In this document: positions 8,980-13,790 of the stretch, piece after piece | How positions within the stretch are numbered: the first letter of the stretch is position 1 | Layout of the letters: each line of letters opens with the position of its first letter | Origin: Isotricha intestinalis | Taxonomy: Eukaryota > Ciliophora > Litostomatea > Vestibuliferida > Isotrichidae | Direction: 5' to 3' | Assembly (NCBI GenBank): GCA_023807065.1 | Contig: JAJJLU010000937.1 | Location: 1 to 13,790 of the forward strand | Length of the DNA: 13,790 bases | Program-made: the position numbers and the translations under genes | Notes under the pieces: model-generated | What the model saw: the letters and a program-made list of their open reading frames with translations, nothing else | Database searches by the model: none | What the model was told of the DNA's origin: nothing

Positions 8980-9134
8980 TTTACAATTATTAAAAAAAAT
9001 TCATTATTTTATTTATTATTTACTAATTATATGGCCTATTCATTATTTTAATATTTTTTTATTTAAATTAATTTGTTAAAAGCATCGATTGCTTATTTAG
9101 ATTTTATAAATTTCAAATAACAGGAAGTGTTTTA

Positions 9135-10675
9135 ATGAATCAAGTTCCAGATAGTATTTTTTAACAAAAGGAGAAATATTAACAATAAATCCATCACTTC
9201 CAAAAATTCATAAAGGCTATTATGATTTTCAAAATTATATATTTAACACAAATATAAATAAAATAGGAAAAGGTTTTTAGATGATTTATATTTAACATCA
9301 CATGAAAAAGATAATAAACAATATGCAATAAAACATATAAACAAACAAAAAATAATAGAAAATAATTGTCAATTATCAATAATATATCAATTCAATTAAT
9401 GTTATCTCATCCAAATATAGTAAGATTATATTTATATCATGAAAACAAAACAGATTTTTATTTAATAGAAGAATACATTCCAAAAGAGAATTCATTTTCC
9501 AAAATTCAAAAATTAAAAACAACCATTTAACAGAAAAAGTATCATTTAAATATTTCATTCAAATATATATATTTTCTTCATGAGAACTGATTTGTTCATC
9601 GAGATATAAAACTAGAGAATATATTATTAGATAAAGAAGACAAAGTGAAATTATGTGATTTTGGTTGGTGTGTGAATTTACTTAAAAATGAGAAAAGAAC
9701 TAATTTTTGTGGAACATTTGAATAAATGAAGACTGAGATTGTCTGTGAAGAAAAATACGATACTTGATATTTGGACTCTTGGTATTTTATTATATGAAAT
9801 AGTTCATGGTTATTCTCCTTTTAGTTCTAATCAACATGATGAAGATGAATATAAAGATATTTTTAGAAATATATTAAAAAAAGATTATGTGATTGATGAT
9901 AAATTAAATATTTGTAATGAATGCATTGAATTAATTCATAAGTTACTTCAAGAAAATAATGATGAAAGAATTTATATTTTTGAAGTCTTTGTTTGTAAAT
10001 GGGTTAAAAAATTTGAAGATTTTGAAAAAAAAAATAAGAAAAGAAAAAAAAGAGGAAGAAAAAAAATTAAAAAGAGAAAGATTAATTAATAAAGTTAATG
10101 ATAGTGTTGATGTTTTTTTAAAGAAAACCGTGAAGAAATAAAAAAAAGAAGAGAAGTGGAAAAAATATTAAAAGAAAAAGAAGAAAAATTAAATGAAAAA
10201 AAAGATGAAAATGATTTTTTATTTGATAAATTATTAGATGATATTAAAAATTTAAATGAGTCAAAAAAAATCAATAAAAGTAAAAGTAGAGTATTAAAAA
10301 CAAGAAAAGGAAAATTAAAAGAAAAAATTGAAAAAACAAATAATTTAACAAGTATTAATATATCAAATAAAAATTTAGAAAATTCAATTCAATTTTTAAT
10401 CGAACAAAATCATTAATAAAAGAAGTTAATGAAGAAATAGAAAAAGAAAAATATTGATTTAAATAAAAATTTTAATAATCAAATAATAATAATAATATAA
10501 ATGAATATAATAATAATAGAAAAAATGAAATTACTTTAAATACACTTAATAATACTATTCAAATTTTAGGAAATGCAGAAAAAGTGAATTTTAATATTAC
10601 CCAAAAGCAAAAATTAAAAAGAAAGAAGAATCATTTTTCGATAAACTATTTTCTCCTTTTGAATATAATAATTAA
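9135..10675 (+). pseudogene. Aurora-like protein kinase pseudogene with coiled-coil tail
   Basis: Fragments in changing frames together give a kinase domain: glycine-loop piece NKIGKGF (about 9260-9277), YAIKHINKQ with the VAIK-type lysine (near 9325), LSHPNIVRLY (about 9402-9431), HRDIKLENILL (9597-9629), KLCDFGW (DFG at 9657-9665), NFCGTFE and LDIWTLGILLYEIVHGYSPF (about 9763 onward). The Trp after DFG and the R.T.FCGT spacing point to the Aurora family, a mitotic kinase. The reading frame changes at least five times between 9160 and 9770 (near 9277, 9390, 9525, 9575 and 9764). An in-frame TGA at 9588 falls before HRD and a TAA at 9723 falls at the expected Tyr of the activation segment. 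After the kinase end (about 10020), a Lys/Glu-rich coiled-coil-like tail continues with further frame breaks to a last coding-like piece, FFDKLFSPFEYNN, stopping at 10675. Such a tail is unusual for Aurora. Confidence 0.85.
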
Positions 10676-10736
10676 AATTTTATGGTTCTTTTAAATTTTT
10701 ATTTTTTTTTTATTTTTTAATATTATTTTTCAAAAA

Positions 10737-13166
10737 ATGAAAATAATGAATTATCTTTTATTTTTACTTTTTCCTTTATTTAACCAACAAAATATTTCAT
10801 CATCAGTAATAAGTGGAAAAGGAAAAAAAAATATAGATTTTGGACAAATATCATATCTAATATTAAAATTTGCAAATATAACAAATGAAAACAACACAAA
10901 TTCAATTAATGAATGTTTAAGAAATAATAAAAATTTTACAAATAATTTAATAGATATAATATTATCCACAGGAAAAGGTTATGGAGGTTATGGAAATGAA
11001 ATATATTGTGAAACTTTAGGTTTTAATTATTTTTTATATCATTTAAAATATGATCCAAGTACTTATAATAGTACAGATGATGGTAATATAAAAACTTTTT
11101 TAAATTTAACTGATACTTATATTTTTTTCTGTTTTCCTATTGAATGTGTTAGTGTTTTTAATGATTTATTGTCTCAAGGAAAACATTTTTTTCAACAGTT
11201 TACAAGAGATGTTACAAGCCAATCAGTTATTTTAAAAAGAAATTTTTTAGAAAATTCTACCATTAATTTTACTATTGATTCCACTGATAATTCTACCAAT
11301 AATATTACTTATGATTATGCCTATTATGTTAATAATCTTAGAAAAGATCCTTTCGTTGAAAAAAGTGTTGAAAATAAATATTATAAACTCTTTAATGTAT
11401 TATTTATAATAATAATTTGTTATCTTATTTTTATTTGTGTTTGTACTTTTATTAAAATATTTTTTTTCTTTTCTATTTCTTTAAATGAAAAAGAAAAAAA
11501 AAATGAAGATGATGAAGAAGAAGAAGAAGAAGAAGAAGAAGAAGATGAAGATGAACTTGATGATTCAAATTTCGTTTTTCAAAATAAAAATATTAAAGAA
11601 CCTTTAAATAAAAAATCAACTGTTATTTTTAAAAAAAATGAAGAAATGATTAAAACAAAAAGTTCTTATCAATTTATCAAAGTTTTAACTTCTTTTGATA
11701 TTTTTTTTAATATAAATTTACTACTTAATTTCTCAAATAAATATTATAATAATTCTTCAATTGAAATTATTGGTTTTATTAGAATCATTATTTTTTTTTT
11801 AATAATTTATGGAAAAAATTTTTTAATTGGAATTACTATTTTTCCACAAAGAGACATTTATAATCATTTATTTTATGAAAGTGTAAATTTTATTTTTATT
11901 AAATTAACTTTTTTCTCAAGTATTATTTGGATAATTTTAGACGGAACTATTTTTGGTTTTAAATTCATGTCGTATTTAAAAAAAAAGAAGGGTGATGTGT
12001 CCAAACCAAAAACTTTTTTTATATTTTTTAAATATCTTATTCCTAAAATAATTTTATTTTTATTGATTTATTTTTGCATTGATATAATGATATCAAATTA
12101 TTCAGATAAAAATCTTTTTCTTGATTATTATATTAAAAGAAAAAGTTATAATTTAGAATGTTATAATCATCCTTTTAAAGTTTTTAATCCAATTTTCTTT
12201 TATTTAAATCAAACAAATGTAACAACAAATCAAATTGAAAATTCTTTAAATAATTATCAAAAATGTTATGAATATACTAATATTTATTTAAATGAATTTT
12301 ATTCTATTATTTTTTTATGTTTAATTATATTTTTATCATTCACAATTAAAAAACAACGTTTTGATAAAATTATTTCTTTCATTATTTTAAGCAATTTATT
12401 TACTGTTCCATTAACTTATAAAAGAGAAATAGAAAAATTAAATAATATTTATTTTGATATTTTCTTAGGACAAAAATTTACAGAACAACATTTTCATTTA
12501 TTTTTAAGTATTTTTTTTTTAGGATTTTTAATAGGATTAATCTTTTTTCATTACTATGATTCAATTTCAAATCATCCTTTTGCTGATAATGATAAAGATT
12601 ATGTTCCTTTTTCTTTCACTAAAAATTTTATGATTAAAATAAATGAACTTGAATTAAAATATAAAGCAATTATTTCTATATTTTGTTTATTAATATTAAT
12701 ATTTATTTGTTCTCCAATTTATTTTTGTAATAATAAATTAGGTCAATCAAAAAATATTGATTCACTTTTAACAATATTAAAATATTTTGATATTTTTGAA
12801 AAAAGTCTTTTTGCCATTGTATTTTTTTTCTTGTTAATTTTTTTAAAGTTTATTACTGAAAATGCCTTTTTTTTGAAATCTGGTTTTATTTCAACTTTTG
12901 AAAAAATTAAAATCCCTTTTTATTGTTCAATTGATAATTTCATTGTTTTATGTTATAGTTTATTTGAAGTTTCTAATTATTTATCATATTTAAATTTATT
13001 ACATATCACTCTTGGAATATATATTCTTGCATATATTTTTAATTATTTAATGACAATTTTATTTTTATTACCTTTTGAAAAATTAATAAAACATAAATTT
13101 AAAAATAAAAAACAATCACAAAAGAGTTTAATAAAAAGTATGATTTCATTAGATGTAATAAAATAA
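10737..13166 (+). CDS. Multi-span membrane protein resembling NRF-6/acyltransferase-3
   Basis: 809 residues, intact. A signal sequence (about 1-20) is followed by a luminal or extracellular domain to about 215, with many N-glycosylation sequons and four spaced cysteines (C60, C91, C132, C137). The segment FFCFPIECVSVFNDLL resembles the GLCVPSSC..ED segment of the nose-resistant-to-fluoxetine domain. A membrane span at about 219-246 leads to a cytosolic acidic loop with ten consecutive Glu (260-269). About ten further hydrophobic spans follow from residue 315 to 790, and the C-terminal tail is basic. IIGFIRIIIFFLIIYGKNF and LDGTIFGFKFMSYL align by eye with the GLR.I......GH and D.FF.LSGFL.SY motifs of acyltransferase-3 proteins, but the histidine position appears to be Lys360. 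The family acylates lipids or glycans or transports lipophiles; activity here is uncertain. The ATG at 10737 lies 61 bp after the kinase relic. Confidence 0.62.
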   Translation: MKIMNYLLFLLFPLFNQQNISSSVISGKGKKNIDFGQISYLILKFANITNENNTNSINECLRNNKNFTNNLIDIILSTGKGYGGYGNEIYCETLGFNYFLYHLKYDPSTYNSTDDGNIKTFLNLTDTYIFFCFPIECVSVFNDLLSQGKHFFQQFTRDVTSQSVILKRNFLENSTINFTIDSTDNSTNNITYDYAYYVNNLRKDPFVEKSVENKYYKLFNVLFIIIICYLIFICVCTFIKIFFFFSISLNEKEKKNEDDEEEEEEEEEEDEDELDDSNFVFQNKNIKEPLNKKSTVIFKKNEEMIKTKSSYQFIKVLTSFDIFFNINLLLNFSNKYYNNSSIEIIGFIRIIIFFLIIYGKNFLIGITIFPQRDIYNHLFYESVNFIFIKLTFFSSIIWIILDGTIFGFKFMSYLKKKKGDVSKPKTFFIFFKYLIPKIILFLLIYFCIDIMISNYSDKNLFLDYYIKRKSYNLECYNHPFKVFNPIFFYLNQTNVTTNQIENSLNNYQKCYEYTNIYLNEFYSIIFLCLIIFLSFTIKKQRFDKIISFIILSNLFTVPLTYKREIEKLNNIYFDIFLGQKFTEQHFHLFLSIFFLGFLIGLIFFHYYDSISNHPFADNDKDYVPFSFTKNFMIKINELELKYKAIISIFCLLILIFICSPIYFCNNKLGQSKNIDSLLTILKYFDIFEKSLFAIVFFFLLIFLKFITENAFFLKSGFISTFEKIKIPFYCSIDNFIVLCYSLFEVSNYLSYLNLLHITLGIYILAYIFNYLMTILFLLPFEKLIKHKFKNKKQSQKSLIKSMISLDVIK
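11514..11543 (+). repeat. (GAA)10 microsatellite encoding poly-Glu
   Basis: Ten perfect GAA codons inside the acyltransferase-like gene, flanked by GAT/GAA-rich sequence, encode an acidic cytosolic loop after the first membrane span. Trinucleotide tracts of this kind vary in length without breaking the frame. Confidence 0.9.
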
Positions 13167-13273
13167 AAATATATTTAATTAATAACATATTAAAATAAGT
13201 CACATTAATTAAATAAATTAATTAAATAAAAAAATATTATTTAAACAATTTAAAATTAAAAAAAAATTATAAA
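13167..13273. other. AT-rich spacer with an ATTAATTAAATAA tandem
   Basis: 107 bp between the membrane-protein stop and the terminal gene relic. It contains a short near-tandem of ATTAATTAAATAA units around 13205-13230. This is low-complexity sequence with no other recognisable element. Confidence 0.5.
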
Positions 13274-13702
13274 ATGGAAGAAGAATTAAATGAGAAGGAA
13301 ATATTAAAAATAAGAAAAGGAAAAAAAGAAAAGGCAAATAATTTCGTAAAACATTGAAAAAATCATCAAGATTATTAGATAATTTATTATAATCCTAAAT
13401 TCTTAAAAATGATTGGAAACCAACAGGAGCATTTCATGAAAAATGTGAAATTTTATCTAATGATATTACTATTATAAAGATTCAAAAATAAATATAATAA
13501 ATGAACCAAAAGCTCAAATTCATTGTTTAGAATTTGATTGTAAGGAAAATAATCATATAATAACAATAACACACATTGTGAAGAACATTTAATTCATACT
13601 CAACATATAGGGGATATATATAAAAAATATTCTAAATTATTGCAAAAATTAATTTCTTTAAGATTTCCATTTATTCAAATTTATTTAAAAACTAAAAAAT
13701 AA
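13274..13702 (+). pseudogene. Subtelomeric small-gene relic with Cys/His pairs
   Basis: An ATG at 13274 opens MEEELNEKEILKIRKGKKEK and stops at 13355. Coding-like pieces then appear in other frames: KTLKKSSRLLDNLL, two TAA codons, then ILKNDWKPTGAFHEKCEILSND; INEPKAQIHCLEFDCKENN; and finally THCEEHLIHTQHIGDIYKKY to a stop at 13700-13702. The pieces contain CLEFDC (C-x4-C) and HCEEH (C-x2-H), which could be one zinc-binding module split by a frameshift. Candidate GT...AG introns at 13346-13378 (33 nt), 13445-13479 (35 nt) and 13578-13610 (33 nt) were tested; only the middle one restores the frame, so a broken gene is the simpler reading. It ends about 70 bp before the telomere-like repeat. Family not recognised. 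Confidence 0.55.
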
Positions 13703-13772
13703 TAAATAATTTTACACAATACTTTTATAAAAATATTTATCTATTAATCCTTAATTTTTTTTTTAGATATAA

Positions 13773-13790
13773 TGGGGATTGGGGATTGGG
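13773..13790 (+). repeat. Telomere-like ATTGGGG repeat at the window end
   Basis: The last 18 bases read TGGGGA, TTGGGGA, TTGGG, about 2.5 units of a 7-nt G-rich repeat running off the right edge. It is the only G-rich sequence in a window otherwise almost devoid of G runs. The G-strand runs 5' to 3' toward the end, the orientation expected of a chromosome terminus. It resembles ciliate telomeres (TTGGGG in Tetrahymena) with one extra A. Confidence 0.8.

Noticed and set aside
9135..10675. Programmed frameshifting or tiny introns in the kinase region
   Set aside because: The breaks are single-base offsets at differing sequences, two in-frame stops replace expected residues, and no GT...AG segment of suitable size spans the breaks. 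The neighbouring genes need no frameshifting.
13390..13400. TAA read as glutamine (Tetrahymena-type code), since LLDNLL-stop-S-stop-ILKNDW would read well with Gln
   Set aside because: Six of the seven intact genes here end in TAA at sensible C termini and none has internal TAA, TAG or TGA. CAA to TAA decay explains these two sites.
13274..13702. Three short GT...AG introns rescuing the terminal gene
   Set aside because: Careful frame arithmetic shows that removing 13346-13378 or 13578-13610 (33 nt, divisible by three) does not bring the coding-like pieces into one frame; only 13445-13479 does. A frameshifted relic is simpler.
1..13790. tRNA, rRNA, CRISPR array, transposon ends or a multi-gene defence system
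   Set aside because: No stretch has the G/C content and cloverleaf pattern of a tRNA or rRNA. There are no spaced repeats, no transposase-like protein and no terminal inverted repeats, and the gene set is ordinary eukaryotic housekeeping.

Overview
This is a very AT-rich, gene-dense, eukaryotic nuclear window. It carries an HP1-type chromatin protein, a Vps33-type SM protein, a Pumilio protein, a membrane-anchored pepsin-like protein and an Aurora-type kinase relic. The right edge runs into about 2.5 copies of an ATTGGGG repeat, which looks like a chromosome end. One gene is interrupted by two GT...AG introns of exactly 29 nt, and intergenic gaps are often only 50-170 bp. G-rich telomere repeats, very short introns, compact spacing, extreme AT content and a bacterial-looking Cof-type HAD hydrolase together suggest a ciliate macronuclear chromosome, perhaps from an anaerobic (rumen-type) ciliate. 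The species assignment is inference. I recall a CCCCAAT-type telomere from rumen ciliates but could not verify it. Translation appears standard: no in-frame stops occur in seven intact genes, which end in TAA or TGA.

Layout, left to right. HAD phosphatase (+, 15-824). HP1-like chromodomain/chromoshadow protein (+, 875-1366). Pepsin-like membrane protein with degraded active-site motifs (-, 1461-2642). VPS33 (+, 2699-4576), which starts only 56 bp from the divergent protease start. Trans-isoprenyl diphosphate synthase (+, 4743-5879). A 338-bp convergent spacer. Spliced Pumilio-family gene (-, 7916-6218). Then a decayed block: an unrecognised minus-strand gene relic (8979-8222) and a divergent Aurora-like kinase pseudogene (9135-10675). 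Next, an intact 809-residue multi-membrane-span protein resembling the NRF-6/acyltransferase-3 family (+, 10737-13166). Last, a small frameshifted gene relic (13274-13702) and the telomere-like end.

The genes are mostly unrelated cellular functions (endosome/vacuole fusion, isoprenoid synthesis, mRNA control, heterochromatin), and I see no operon or defence-type system. Two themes recur. First, several otherwise well-preserved genes lack key family residues: two methionines in the HP1 aromatic cage, missing active-site glycines in the protease, and a missing histidine in the acyltransferase-like protein. Second, codon choice shifts within genes from A-ending at the 5' end to T-ending at the 3' end, seen on both strands. 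I did not find a convincing previously undescribed multi-gene system. The best leads are the decayed block, the codon gradient and the tiny introns.
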